The position numbers and the translations under genes are program-made. A DNA stretch of 64,000 nt from positions 135,743-199,742 of the forward strand of contig NZ_BAAAIX010000034.1 of assembly GCF_039526385.1 (NCBI RefSeq), given 5' to 3'. The notes below the pieces were generated by a model that saw nothing but the letters and a program-made list of their open reading frames with translations, was not told the DNA's origin and made no database searches. This document shows, piece by piece, positions 32,172 to 43,156 of the stretch (position 1 is the stretch's first letter; each line of letters starts with the position of its first letter). Origin of the DNA: Luteococcus peritonei (GTDB lineage Bacteria > Actinomycetota > Actinomycetes > Propionibacteriales > Propionibacteriaceae).

Positions 32172-32185
32172 GCAGCAGGAAGCGA

Positions 32186-33337
32186 TCAGTCCTCGGGATC
32201 GACGGCGAAACCGTCCTCGTCGAGGCCGGCCTCCCGACGGGCCTCGCGGGCCTTGCGCTCGTCCTGGGCATCGGCCGGGGCGCCGGTGGCGGTCAGGCGC
32301 ACCTTGCGGGCCTCGGCCTGTGCCTCGGCCTCCTTCTGCTCGGACTTCTCGATGCCACTGGTGTCCCGCGGGGGGAGCTGCAGGGTCTGCTCGGCCCGCA
32401 TCCCGGCCTGCAGCTCGCGGGCGCGTTCCAGCTCGGAGTCCACCTCGGCGCCGAAGAGCAGGGCCAGATTCGTCAGCCACAGCCACAGCAGCATCACGAT
32501 GACACCGGCCATCGCGCCGTAGGTCTTGGAGTAGTTGCCGGCGGTGGAGACGTAGAGGGCGAAGAGCAGCGAGGCGGCGATCCAGATGGCGATCGCCACC
32601 GCCGAGCCCACCGAGAGCCAGGTGAACTTCGGCTGCCGCACGTTCGGGGTGAAGTGGTAGAGCACGGCCACCATCAGCACCATCAGCAGCAGCATGACCG
32701 GCCACTTGGCCCAGTTCCACACCGTCACGGCGGTGGAGCCCAGCCCCACCACGTCGCCGATCGCCTGGGCCACCGGACCCGAGACCACCATCGCCACCAG
32801 CATCAGCGCGGCGCCCAGCACCAGCACCAGGGTGATGGCGAGGTTCACCGGACGCAGCTTCCACACGGGACGCCCTTCGGCCACCTCGTAGACCCGGTTC
32901 ATGGCCCGGCCGAAGGCACCCACGTAGCCGGAGGCCGACCACAGCGCGGAGAGCAGGCCGATCACCAGCGCCAGGCCGGTGCCGCGGGAGTTGACCATCT
33001 GGGTCAGCGGGTCCTTGATCTGCTGGTAGGCGTCACCGGGTGCCAGCTGGCGCACCACGTCCAGCAGGGCCTGCGTGCCACCCTCGGACTGGCCGAACAG
33101 GGCCAGCAGCGAGACCAGCGCCAGCAGCGCGGGGAAGATCGCCAGCACGGTGTAGTAGGTCAGCGCGGCGGCCAGGTCGGTGCACTGGTCGTTGGAGAAC
33201 TCGCGCAGCGCATTCTTCGCGGTGAACTTCCAGCCGGGACGCTGCACGTCGCTGGGGGAGTCAGGCTTGCGCGGGTCGTCGGGGTGAGGTGCCTCGGCCG
33301 CCCGCTGGCGGGTCTCGGCGGTCTTGTCGTCACTCAT
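32186..33337 (-). CDS. YihY/BrkB-like inner membrane protein
   Basis: A 383-residue protein with about six transmembrane segments (residues 60-290) and long charged cytoplasmic tails. The family signature includes LAAALTYYTVLAIFPALLAL at the first helix, GYVGAFGRAMNRVYEV, and a final helix ending in LLFGAEVDSELERARE. The BrkB/YihY family is named after a serum-resistance locus of Bordetella; it was once mis-called ribonuclease BN. Its transport or other role is not settled. The Lys/Glu/Ala-rich C terminus (about 310-383) is probably disordered. ATG 33337 is chosen because GGAGG lies 6 bases upstream. Confidence 0.9.
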   Translation of the reverse strand: MSDDKTAETRQRAAEAPHPDDPRKPDSPSDVQRPGWKFTAKNALREFSNDQCTDLAAALTYYTVLAIFPALLALVSLLALFGQSEGGTQALLDVVRQLAPGDAYQQIKDPLTQMVNSRGTGLALVIGLLSALWSASGYVGAFGRAMNRVYEVAEGRPVWKLRPVNLAITLVLVLGAALMLVAMVVSGPVAQAIGDVVGLGSTAVTVWNWAKWPVMLLLMVLMVAVLYHFTPNVRQPKFTWLSVGSAVAIAIWIAASLLFALYVSTAGNYSKTYGAMAGVIVMLLWLWLTNLALLFGAEVDSELERARELQAGMRAEQTLQLPPRDTSGIEKSEQKEAEAQAEARKVRLTATGAPADAQDERKAREARREAGLDEDGFAVDPED

Positions 33338-33442
33338 GGGTGCCTCCAGGGAAAGACGGATGTCGGGCTCGAAGCTACCGAGGCGCGGGCAGGCCTGTCC
33401 CCGCGACGCGACTGCCTTTCGCGATCGGCGTAGGGCTCTGGC

Positions 33443-33448
33443 TAGGCT
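33443..33448 (+). promoter_or_regulatory. -10 box TAGGCT upstream of the DUF948 gene
   Basis: TAGGCT 41 bases before ATG 33490, giving a leader of about 34 bases with a purine-rich GGAGGG ahead of the start. Confidence 0.5.
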
Positions 33449-33489
33449 GGAGCGGCCCGCCGGAGCAGGAGGGCAGGAATGAGGCAAGC

Positions 33490-33951
33490 ATGAGCTGGGG
33501 AGAGATCGCCGGCCTGGTGGCCGCGGCCGCCGCCGTGGTCTTCGTGGCGCTGTGCGCGGTCCCGCTGCTCAAGCTGGGCGGCGTGATGGACGAACTGCGC
33601 GTCGTGGTGCGCGACCTCGGGAAGGGCACCACGCCCATCCTGGAGGAGCTGCAGGGCACCGTCGGCACCACCACCCAGGAGATCGCCAGGCTCAGCCAGG
33701 TGACCGAGGAGCTGGCCAAGATGAGCCACGACGCCTCCACCGTCACCGGCCAGGCCGCCAACGTCTCCACGGTGGTCACCACCCCGCTGGTCAAGACCGC
33801 CGAGGTGGTGGGCAAGGCCTCCACCGCGGCCCGCGACGTGGGCCGTCGGGTGCAGGAGCGCCGACCGCGTCGCCGGGCCCACGACCCCGCCGGCGAGCTG
33901 GAGGCCGGCCCGCAGCGGGCCGCCGAGGCCGCGGAGGACCTCGAGGACTGA
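33490..33951 (+). CDS. DUF948 domain protein
   Basis: A 153-residue protein with one N-terminal transmembrane helix (about 6-28) followed by an amphipathic helical region that fits DUF948, a family with many coiled-coil-like repeats (VVVRDLGKGTTPILEELQGT and ARLSQVTEELAKM). The tail is Arg/Glu-rich. Related proteins in actinobacteria commonly sit directly upstream of alaS, as here, but their role is unknown. ATG 33490 begins just before the membrane helix and an in-frame longer frame upstream lacks a helix of its own. Confidence 0.82.
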   Translation: MSWGEIAGLVAAAAAVVFVALCAVPLLKLGGVMDELRVVVRDLGKGTTPILEELQGTVGTTTQEIARLSQVTEELAKMSHDASTVTGQAANVSTVVTTPLVKTAEVVGKASTAARDVGRRVQERRPRRRAHDPAGELEAGPQRAAEAAEDLED

Positions 33952-34003
33952 GACGGCTCACCGCCACCTCGCGCGCGGTCGCGGCCGTGCCCGCAGTACC
34001 CGA

Positions 34004-34009
34004 TAGGCT
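34004..34009 (+). promoter_or_regulatory. -10 box TAGGCT upstream of alaS
   Basis: TAGGCT 74 bases before ATG 34084, giving a leader of about 67 bases. No T-box antiterminator features are seen in it. Confidence 0.5.
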
Positions 34010-34083
34010 GGACCGGCTCGTGCCCGTACGCGACAGGCACCGCAGCAACAGCCCCACCCACGAGAGCACCAAGGACACCACTG

Positions 34084-36762
<2,679 letters not shown>

Positions 36763-36764
36763 GC

Positions 36765-37241
36765 GTGGCGCTGAGCAGCGAACGAGGGGTCCTGCTGGCC
36801 CTGGACTGGGGCAAGGCCCGGATCGGCGTCGCGGCCTGCGACGCCGATCGGATCCTCGCCTATCCCGTGGAGACGGTGCCCAACCTGCCCAAGGACCCCG
36901 CGCAGACCCTGCGCCGGATCGAGCAGCTGGTGGCCGAGTACGAGCCGGTCGAGGTGCTGCTGGGCCTGCCCATCTCGCTGGCCGGCGACGAGGGGCTGGC
37001 CGCGCAGCGGATGCGCGAGGTGGCCGCCCAGCTGACCGACCGGCTGGGCGCGACACCGGTGACACTCGTCGACGAGAGACTGACCAGCGCCACCGCGCAC
37101 CGTAGGCTCTCCCAGGCAGGCAAGAATTCGCGCCAGCGGCGCGGCATGATCGACCAGATGGCCGCGGTGGCCATCCTGGAGCAGGCCCTCGCCGAGGGCG
37201 GTGCCGCACCCGGCACGACCGACGAAGGTAGGACATCGTGA
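36765..37241 (+). CDS. ruvX: Putative pre-16S rRNA nuclease / Holliday junction resolvase-like RuvX (YqgF)
   Basis: A 158-residue RNase H-fold nuclease. The metal-binding acidic residues are in LLALDWGKARIGVA (Asp14) and the conserved LVDERLTSATAHRRL (about 99-113); the final acidic residue is in RGMIDQMAAVAIL. YqgF is essential in many bacteria for 16S rRNA 5'-end maturation. The GTG start lies 2 bases after the alaS stop, and the TGA stop overlaps the mltG GTG by four bases. The alaS-ruvX-mltG-aroE order is conserved across many bacteria. Confidence 0.93.
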   Translation: MALSSERGVLLALDWGKARIGVAACDADRILAYPVETVPNLPKDPAQTLRRIEQLVAEYEPVEVLLGLPISLAGDEGLAAQRMREVAAQLTDRLGATPVTLVDERLTSATAHRRLSQAGKNSRQRRGMIDQMAAVAILEQALAEGGAAPGTTDEGRTS

Positions 37242-38365
37242 GCAGCTTGTTCTCGGACGACGACGGCAAGACCGACTGGCAGAAGGTCGGCTACCACGGT
37301 CGCAGCGCCTTCGCGGTCCTGCTGAGCCTGGCCGTGCTGGTCGGCGGAGGCTGGTTCGCCGCCAGCAAGGCCCACGACGCCTACATGTCCTGGCGCACCG
37401 CGGACAACTACATCGGGCAGAGCGACAGCCCGGTCACCATCACCATCCCGAACGGCGCCACCGGCACCGCGATGGGCGACCTGCTGGTCAAGAACGACGT
37501 GGTGAAGTCCCGCAAGGCCTTCCTCAAGGCACTGGCCGCGAATGACGACTCGGACAAGATCCAGGCCGGCACGTACCAGATGTTCAAGCAGATGTCGGCC
37601 GATGCCGCCGTCGCGCGGCTGCTCGACCCGAAGGCCCAGCTGCGCAACCAGGTGACCGTCCCCGAGGGCATGTGGCAGAGCGACATCTTCGCCCTGCTGA
37701 GCAAGCGCACCAAGATTCCGGTGGCGCAGTTCCAGGCCGCGGCGAAGAACCCGAAGGCGCTCGGCTACCCGGCCTACGTCAAGAACACCGAGGGCTACCT
37801 CTTCCCGGAGACCTACGAGATGGGCCAGAAGCCCACCGCCACCAGCATCCTCAAGCTGATGGCCGCCCAGTACAAGCAGGTGGCCGAGCAGAACGACCTG
37901 GTGGGCCGGGCCAAGGAGATGGACCTGGAGCCCAACGAGGTGATGACCGTGGCCTCGATCCTGGAGGCCGAGGCCAAGGCCAAGGACATGCCCATGGTGG
38001 CCGGCATCATCTACAACCGCCTGGAGAACGGCACCCCGCTGGGCCTGGACTCCACCGCCCACTACCAGCTCAAGATCCCGATGAACAAGCCGCTGCCGTC
38101 CGGCTTCCAGGACAAGGGCACCGACAGCTCGTACAACACCTATGCCAACACCGGCCTGCCCGACGGCCCGATCAGCTCGCCGGGCGAGGCGGCGATCAAG
38201 GCCGCCCTCAACCCCACCGAGAGCGACTACCAGTACTGGCTGACGGTGAACTTCGCCACCGGCGAGACCAAGTTCGCCGAGACGCTGGACGAGCACAACA
38301 AGAACCTGCGCGAGTGGGAGGCCTGGTGCAAGACCGCCAAGGACAAGTCGGGTTGCCCGGCCTGA
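37238..38365 (+). CDS. mltG: Endolytic transglycosylase MltG
   Basis: A 375-residue YceG-like membrane enzyme that cleaves nascent peptidoglycan and terminates chains. One transmembrane helix (about 25-45) is followed by a LysM-like subdomain (about 65-135), then the catalytic domain with EGYLFPETYEM and the Glu-containing VASILEAEAKAKDMPMVAGI (about residues 237-256), equivalent to E. coli Glu218. IYNRLENGTPLGLDST and YNTYANTGLPDGPISSPG are diagnostic. GTG 37238 overlaps the ruvX stop. The tail has two Cys (about residues 365 and 373), which are not usual for the family. Confidence 0.95.
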   Translation: MSSLFSDDDGKTDWQKVGYHGRSAFAVLLSLAVLVGGGWFAASKAHDAYMSWRTADNYIGQSDSPVTITIPNGATGTAMGDLLVKNDVVKSRKAFLKALAANDDSDKIQAGTYQMFKQMSADAAVARLLDPKAQLRNQVTVPEGMWQSDIFALLSKRTKIPVAQFQAAAKNPKALGYPAYVKNTEGYLFPETYEMGQKPTATSILKLMAAQYKQVAEQNDLVGRAKEMDLEPNEVMTVASILEAEAKAKDMPMVAGIIYNRLENGTPLGLDSTAHYQLKIPMNKPLPSGFQDKGTDSSYNTYANTGLPDGPISSPGEAAIKAALNPTESDYQYWLTVNFATGETKFAETLDEHNKNLREWEAWCKTAKDKSGCPA

Positions 38366-38373
38366 CCGAGGGC

Positions 38374-39195
38374 GTGGCCCGGGCGGCGGTGATCGGCCAT
38401 CCGGTGGCCCACTCGCTGTCCCCGGCGCTGCACCGTGCCGCCCACGCCCAGCTCGGTCTGGACTGGCACTACGAGGCCATCGACGTCGAACCCGGCGGGG
38501 TGGACGGCTTCCTGGCAGGACTCGACGAGTTCTGGCGAGGTCTCAGCGTCACCATGCCGCACAAGGAGGCGATCCGCCGCCACGGCAGCGGCGACGAGCT
38601 GGTGGAGCTCACCGGGGTGGCCAACACCTGGGTCCGCATCCCCGGCGCCGAACCGCTGGTGCGCAATACCGACGTGGGCGGCTACCAGCTGGCGCTGTCA
38701 GAGGCCGGGATCGGCGCGCTGGACAGTGCGGTGGTGGTGGGCAACGGCGCCACGGCCCGCTCCGCCGTGGTGGCCCTGCGCCAGCTTGGCGTGGAACGGG
38801 TGCAGCTGCTGGCCCGTGACCCGCAGCGGGCCCAGGAGCTGCGCGGCTTCTGCTCGAACACGCTCGGCATGCTCTGCAAGGTCTCGCCGCTGCGCCACGC
38901 GCAGGTGATCGAGTCCGACATCCTGGTCTCCACCGTCCCGGCGGCCGGCGTGGAGCCGGTCGCCGAGGAGCTGGCGGCAGCCGTCCAGGTGGTCTTCGAC
39001 TCGGTCTACGATCCCTGGCCCACCGCCCTCGCGCGGGCGGCCGAGGCCCGCGGCCGCCTCACCCTCAACGGGCTGGACCTGCTGGCCGGCCAGGCCGTCG
39101 AGCAGGTCCGGCTGATGACCGGCGGGGGAGAGGTCGGCTACGAGCTGCTCCGTTCTGCAGGGCAAGAAGCGCTGGGGGCACGCGGCGCCATCTGA
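38374..39195 (+). CDS. aroE: Shikimate dehydrogenase
   Basis: A 273-residue enzyme that reduces 3-dehydroshikimate to shikimate with NADPH. The substrate-binding SLSPALHRAAH and catalytic Lys of VTMPHKEAIRR (about residue 65) are present; NTDVGGYQLAL (catalytic Asp) and the glycine-rich VVGNGATARSAV cofactor loop follow. GTG 38374, 8 bases past the mltG stop, starts the natural sequence MARAAVIGHPVAHS; TTG 38353 would overlap mltG by 13 bases. The order mltG-aroE-aroC-aroK-aroB links cell-wall and aromatic biosynthesis genes here as in many actinobacteria. Confidence 0.92.
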   Translation: MARAAVIGHPVAHSLSPALHRAAHAQLGLDWHYEAIDVEPGGVDGFLAGLDEFWRGLSVTMPHKEAIRRHGSGDELVELTGVANTWVRIPGAEPLVRNTDVGGYQLALSEAGIGALDSAVVVGNGATARSAVVALRQLGVERVQLLARDPQRAQELRGFCSNTLGMLCKVSPLRHAQVIESDILVSTVPAAGVEPVAEELAAAVQVVFDSVYDPWPTALARAAEARGRLTLNGLDLLAGQAVEQVRLMTGGGEVGYELLRSAGQEALGARGAI

Positions 39196-39201
39196 GAGGA
39201 T
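39196..39201 (+). promoter_or_regulatory. GAGGAT hexamer before aroC (weak -10 or ribosome-binding site)
   Basis: GAGGAT, seven bases (TGCTGCC), ATG 39209. The same bases provide a GAGAGGA ribosome-binding sequence, so it may be one, the other or both. Confidence 0.35.
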
Positions 39202-39208
39202 TGCTGCC

Positions 39209-40402
39209 ATGCTGCGCTACCTCACCGCTGGTGAATCCCATGGTCAGGCCCTGATCGCCACGATGGAGGGGATCCCCGCCCATGTGCAGGTGTCCTCCGA
39301 CGACATCCGCGGGGCCCTCGCCCGTCGCCGGCTCGGGGCCGGACGCGGCGCCCGGATGAAGTTCGAGGCCGACGAGGTGACGCTGGTGGCCGGCTTCCGC
39401 CACGGCGAGACGCTCGGCTCGCCGATCGCCATCATGGTGGGCAACACCGAGTGGCCCAAGTGGACCGAGGTGATGAGCCCCGATGCCGTGGCTCCCGAGG
39501 TGCTGGAGGCGCAGGCCCGCAATGCCAAGCTGACCCGGCCCCGCCCGGGCCATGCCGATCTGGCCGGGATGCAGAAGTACGACTGGGACGAGGCCCGTCC
39601 GTTGCTGGAGCGCGCCAGCGCCCGCGAGACCGCGGCACGCGTGGCGCTGGGCCAGGTGGCCAAGAACTTCCTGCAGCAGGTGGCCGGGATCAGCGTGCTG
39701 AGCCATGTGGTGGAGCTGGGACCGGTGGCGGCCTCGCCCACCTTCCCGACCCTGGCCGACCTGGAGCGGATCGATGCCGACCCGCTGCGCTGCAACGACC
39801 CACGGGCCTCCGAGGCGATGCAGGCCGAGGTGGAGGACTGCCACAAGGCCGGCGACACGCTGGGCGGCGTGGTCGAGGTGCTGGCCTGGGGCCTGCCCCC
39901 GGGCCTGGGCTCCCACAGCCAGGGCGACCGGCGCCTGGACGCGCGGCTGGCCGGGGCCCTGATGGGCATCCAGGCCATCAAGGGCGTCGAGCTGGGCGAC
40001 GGCTTCGAGCTCGCGCGGGTGCGCGGCTCGCAGGCCCACGACGAGATCGCCCCCGGCCCCGACGGGATCCGTCGCCTCTCCCACCACGCCGGTGGCACCG
40101 AGGCCGGCATGAGCACCGGCGAGCTGCTGCGGGTGCGGGCGGCCATGAAGCCGATCGCCACCGTCCCCAAGGCGCTGCGCACCATCGACACCGCCACCGG
40201 CGAGGAGTCCCGGGCCCACCACCAGCGCTCCGACGTCTGCGCGGTGCCCGCGGCCGGCGTCGTGGCCGAGGCCATGGTGGCGCTGGTGCTGGCCGAGTGC
40301 GTGCTGGAGAAGTTCGGGGGCGACTCGCTGGCCGAGACCCGTCGCAACCTGGAGGCCTACCTGGCCCGGGTCGCCGAGCAGGGGCTGAAGATCCATGGCT
40401 GA
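39209..40402 (+). CDS. aroC: Chorismate synthase
   Basis: A 397-residue FMN-dependent enzyme that makes chorismate from EPSP. The three family signatures are visible: GESHGQALIATMEGIPA at the start, an interior RASARETAARVALG, and the C-terminal AMMKPIATVPKAL-type segment (here RAAMKPIATVPKALRTIDT) followed by RSDVCAVPAAGVVAEAMV. GGGAGFMN-binding Arg/His residues sit in HHQRSDVCAV. The enzyme completes the common aromatic pathway. aroK overlaps its 3' end by 8 bases, so translation is coupled. Length is normal. Confidence 0.96.
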   Translation: MLRYLTAGESHGQALIATMEGIPAHVQVSSDDIRGALARRRLGAGRGARMKFEADEVTLVAGFRHGETLGSPIAIMVGNTEWPKWTEVMSPDAVAPEVLEAQARNAKLTRPRPGHADLAGMQKYDWDEARPLLERASARETAARVALGQVAKNFLQQVAGISVLSHVVELGPVAASPTFPTLADLERIDADPLRCNDPRASEAMQAEVEDCHKAGDTLGGVVEVLAWGLPPGLGSHSQGDRRLDARLAGALMGIQAIKGVELGDGFELARVRGSQAHDEIAPGPDGIRRLSHHAGGTEAGMSTGELLRVRAAMKPIATVPKALRTIDTATGEESRAHHQRSDVCAVPAAGVVAEAMVALVLAECVLEKFGGDSLAETRRNLEAYLARVAEQGLKIHG

Positions 40403-40976
40403 GCCCACGCCCCGGCTGCCCGAGACCATCGTGCTGGTCGGCGCCCCCGGTGCCGGCAAGTCCACCATCGGCGCCCGGCTGGCCCGTCGCCTGGGGATGG
40501 ACTTCACCGACGTCGACGAGCTGATCGAGCAGCGGGCCGGCAAGCCGATCCCAGAGATCTTCCTGATGGACGGCGAGCCGGCCTTCCGCGAGCTGGAGCG
40601 CGAGACCACCCTGGAGCTGGTGGGGCGCCCCGGCATCGTGAGCCTGGGTGGTGGCGCGGTGATGAACCCCCTCATCCGCCAGGCCCTGGCCGAGCGCACC
40701 GTGGTCTGGTTGGACGTCAGCGCCCACCACGCCAGCCGTCGTGTGGGGCTGACCGGCAACAGCCGTCCGCTGCTGGCCGGCGGGAATGTGCACTCCACCA
40801 TGGTGCGGCTGATGAACGAGCGGCTGCCGCTCTACCGGGAGGTCTCGACCCACCGGATCGACACCAACGGGCTCAAGCCCGCCGCGGTGGTGCGCGAGCT
40901 GCTGGCGCGGCTGGGCGTCGACGATCCGGAGCAGCCGGAACCGGTGCAGGACGACGACCAGACAGGGGAGCAGTGA
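40395..40976 (+). CDS. aroK: Shikimate kinase
   Basis: A 193-residue P-loop kinase that phosphorylates shikimate. Walker A is VGAPGAGKSTIGARLA (about residues 16-31), the shikimate-binding FTDVDELIEQRAGKPIPEIF follows with FRELERETTLEL, and the lid region is RRVGLTGNSRPLL. GGGAVMNP is the substrate-contacting GGG. The C-terminal 20 residues are acidic and variable. ATG 40395 overlaps the aroC stop by 8 bases, and the aroK stop shares one base with the aroB ATG. Confidence 0.96.
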   Translation: MAEPTPRLPETIVLVGAPGAGKSTIGARLARRLGMDFTDVDELIEQRAGKPIPEIFLMDGEPAFRELERETTLELVGRPGIVSLGGGAVMNPLIRQALAERTVVWLDVSAHHASRRVGLTGNSRPLLAGGNVHSTMVRLMNERLPLYREVSTHRIDTNGLKPAAVVRELLARLGVDDPEQPEPVQDDDQTGEQ

Positions 40977-42067
40977 TGGCCGAGGTCGAGGTGCGGGCCG
41001 AGCGGCCCTACCGGGTGCAGATCGGCGCGGGTGCGCTGTCCGGGCTGCCCGAGCTGCTGCAGGGCGCCCGGCGCGTGGCGATCCTCCATGCCGGCGTGAT
41101 GGCCGACCGCGCGCACACCGTGGCCCACGAGCTGGCCGCCGATGGTCTGCAGACCACCTGCATCGAGGTGCCGGACGGCGAGGGCGCCAAGACCGGCGAG
41201 GTGCTGCTCCACTGCTGGGATCGACTGGCCGAGGCCGGGCTGACCCGCTCCGACGTGGTGGTCGGGCTGGGCGGTGGCGCCACCACCGACCTGGCCGGCT
41301 TCGTGGCCGCCAGCTGGCTGCGTGGCGTCGGTTTCGTCAGCATCCCCACCACGGTGCTGGCCATGGTGGATGCCGCGGTGGGCGGCAAGACCGGCATCAA
41401 CATCACGGCCGGCAAGAACCTGGTGGGGGCCTTCCACGAGCCGCTGGGCGTGCTCTGCGACCTGGACCTGCTGGTGGGCCTGCCGGAGCGTGAGGTCAGC
41501 TCCGGGCTGGCCGAGGTGGTCAAGTGCGGATTCATCGCCGACGAGCGGATCCTGGAGCTGGTGGAGCAGGACCCTGCCGAGGCTCGGGACGTGACCAGCG
41601 TGCGCTTCGCCACGCTGGTGCGGCGGGCCGTCCAGGTGAAGGCGCAGACCGTCTCCACCGACCTCCGCGAGGCCACCTCGAGCGCAGACCGGGTGGGGCG
41701 CGAGGCGCTGAACTACGGCCACACCCTGGGCCATGCCATCGAGGCCGCGCAGCACTTCACCTGGCGCCACGGTGAGGCGATCAGCATCGGGATGGTCTTC
41801 GCCGCCGAGGTGAGCCATCGGCTGGCCGGGCTGGCGGCCGACGACGTGGCCCGGCACCGGCGGCTGCTGTCCCAGGTGGGCCTGCCCACCGCCTACAACG
41901 CGGCGGACTGGAACCAGCTGCGCGCCACCATGAGCCTGGACAAGAAGGCGCGGGGCGACCAGCTGCGCATGGTGGGCCTGCGCCGGATGGGGGAGGTCAC
42001 CATCGTCGACTCCCCGCCCGAGCAGGTGCTGCTGGAGTGCTGGCAGGCCCTCGACCCCGGGGCCTAG
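40976..42067 (+). CDS. aroB: 3-dehydroquinate synthase
   Basis: A 363-residue NAD- and Zn/Co-dependent enzyme that cyclises DAHP to 3-dehydroquinate. The NAD-binding GLGGGATTDLAGFVAASWLRG (about residues 98-118) and metal ligands (Glu in EVVKCGF, His in NYGHTLGHAIE and RHGEAISIG) are present. ATG 40976 is chosen because GGGGAG lies 6 bases upstream; GTG 40973 is in the same frame. It ends the aro cluster. A type II dehydroquinase (aroQ), which often follows aroB in actinobacteria, is not seen in the window; the next gene is ldh. Confidence 0.96.
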   Translation: MAEVEVRAERPYRVQIGAGALSGLPELLQGARRVAILHAGVMADRAHTVAHELAADGLQTTCIEVPDGEGAKTGEVLLHCWDRLAEAGLTRSDVVVGLGGGATTDLAGFVAASWLRGVGFVSIPTTVLAMVDAAVGGKTGINITAGKNLVGAFHEPLGVLCDLDLLVGLPEREVSSGLAEVVKCGFIADERILELVEQDPAEARDVTSVRFATLVRRAVQVKAQTVSTDLREATSSADRVGREALNYGHTLGHAIEAAQHFTWRHGEAISIGMVFAAEVSHRLAGLAADDVARHRRLLSQVGLPTAYNAADWNQLRATMSLDKKARGDQLRMVGLRRMGEVTIVDSPPEQVLLECWQALDPGA

Positions 42068-42092
42068 TGGACTGACCACAGCTGGCCCGGCG

Positions 42093-42098
42093 TAGGAT
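42093..42098 (+). promoter_or_regulatory. -10 box TAGGAT, leaderless promoter of ldh
   Basis: TAGGAT, six bases (TGCCCC), ATG 42105. A clear break from the aro operon. Confidence 0.7.
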
Positions 42099-42104
42099 TG
42101 CCCC

Positions 42105-43061
42105 ATGGCCAAGTCATCCCGTCAGGCATCCAAGCTCTCCATCGTCGGCGCCGGAGCGGTCGGCACCTCGCTGGCCTATGCCGCGCTGATCCGCGGGTCG
42201 GCCAACGTGATCAGCCTCTACGACATCGACAAGAAGAAGGTCGACGCGGAGGTGCGCGACCTGGCGCACGGCACGCAGTTCACCAGCTCCGTGGTGATGG
42301 GCGGCGACGACATCGGCGTGGTCAAGGACTCCTCGGTGGTGATCATCACCGCCGGCGCCAAGCAGAAGCCCGGCCAGACCCGGCTGGACCTGGCGGCCAC
42401 CAATGCCAAGATCATGGAGAAGATGATGCCGGGCCTGCTCAAGCAGGCACCCGATGCGCTCTACGTGCTGGTCACCAATCCCTGCGACGTGCTCACCGTC
42501 GTGGCGCAGAAGGTCTCCGGACTGCCCAGCAGCCAGATCTTCTCCACCGGGACCATGCTGGACACCTCCCGGTTGCGGTGGCTGATCTCGAAGAAGGCCA
42601 ATGTCACCCAGCGCAATGTGCACACCACCATCGTGGGCGAGCACGGGGACAGCGAGTTCCCGGTCTGGTCCAGCGCGACCATCAGCCATGTCCCGATCCG
42701 GGACTGGACGGTCTCGGGCAAGAAGGTCTTCACCGATGACGTGCTCGACCAGCTGGCCCACGAGGCCGCCCATGCCGCCTATGAGGTGATCGAGGGCAAG
42801 GGGGCCACGAACTACGCCATCGGCCTGGCCGGTGCCCGGCTGGTGGAGGCCCTGCTGGCCCCCGCCCGTACCGTGCTGCCGCTGTCCAGCGTGCTGACCA
42901 ACTACTACGGCGTCTCCGAGGTCGCGCTCAGCCTGCCCACCCTGGTCAGCTCCGCCGGCATCGAGCGGGTGGTGGAGATCCCGATGGACCCCACCGAGGT
43001 CTCCGCCCTGCACCTGTCCGCCGAGCAGCTTCGGGCATCCCTGGCCCAGCTGGGCTACTGA
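42105..43061 (+). CDS. ldh: L-lactate dehydrogenase
   Basis: A 318-residue NAD-dependent enzyme interconverting pyruvate and L-lactate. Signatures: VGAGAVGTSLAYAAL (NAD loop), the specificity loop KQKPGQTRLDL with Gln where malate dehydrogenase has Arg, VTNPCDVLT, GTMLDTSRLRWL, and the catalytic IVGEHGDSEFPVWS (His in GEHGD). Length is normal. It is followed 95 bases later by the malic enzyme gene, and both act on pyruvate; the two have separate leaderless promoters. An organism carrying this pair can make or use lactate when fermenting, which fits the inferred Propionibacteriaceae. Confidence 0.95.
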   Translation: MAKSSRQASKLSIVGAGAVGTSLAYAALIRGSANVISLYDIDKKKVDAEVRDLAHGTQFTSSVVMGGDDIGVVKDSSVVIITAGAKQKPGQTRLDLAATNAKIMEKMMPGLLKQAPDALYVLVTNPCDVLTVVAQKVSGLPSSQIFSTGTMLDTSRLRWLISKKANVTQRNVHTTIVGEHGDSEFPVWSSATISHVPIRDWTVSGKKVFTDDVLDQLAHEAAHAAYEVIEGKGATNYAIGLAGARLVEALLAPARTVLPLSSVLTNYYGVSEVALSLPTLVSSAGIERVVEIPMDPTEVSALHLSAEQLRASLAQLGY

Positions 43062-43143
43062 GCCGACCCGCTCACCCGTCCAGAGGCACGCCAGCTGAGA
43101 AAACGCCCACATGACGGATTCAGACACGGGGCGGCTGTGGCCC

Positions 43144-43149
43144 TACGCT
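43144..43149 (+). promoter_or_regulatory. -10 box TACGCT, leaderless promoter of maeA
   Basis: TACGCT, seven bases (TGTGCGC), ATG 43157. This selects ATG 43157 over an in-frame GTG at 43151. Confidence 0.65.
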
Positions 43150-43156
43150 TGTGCGC

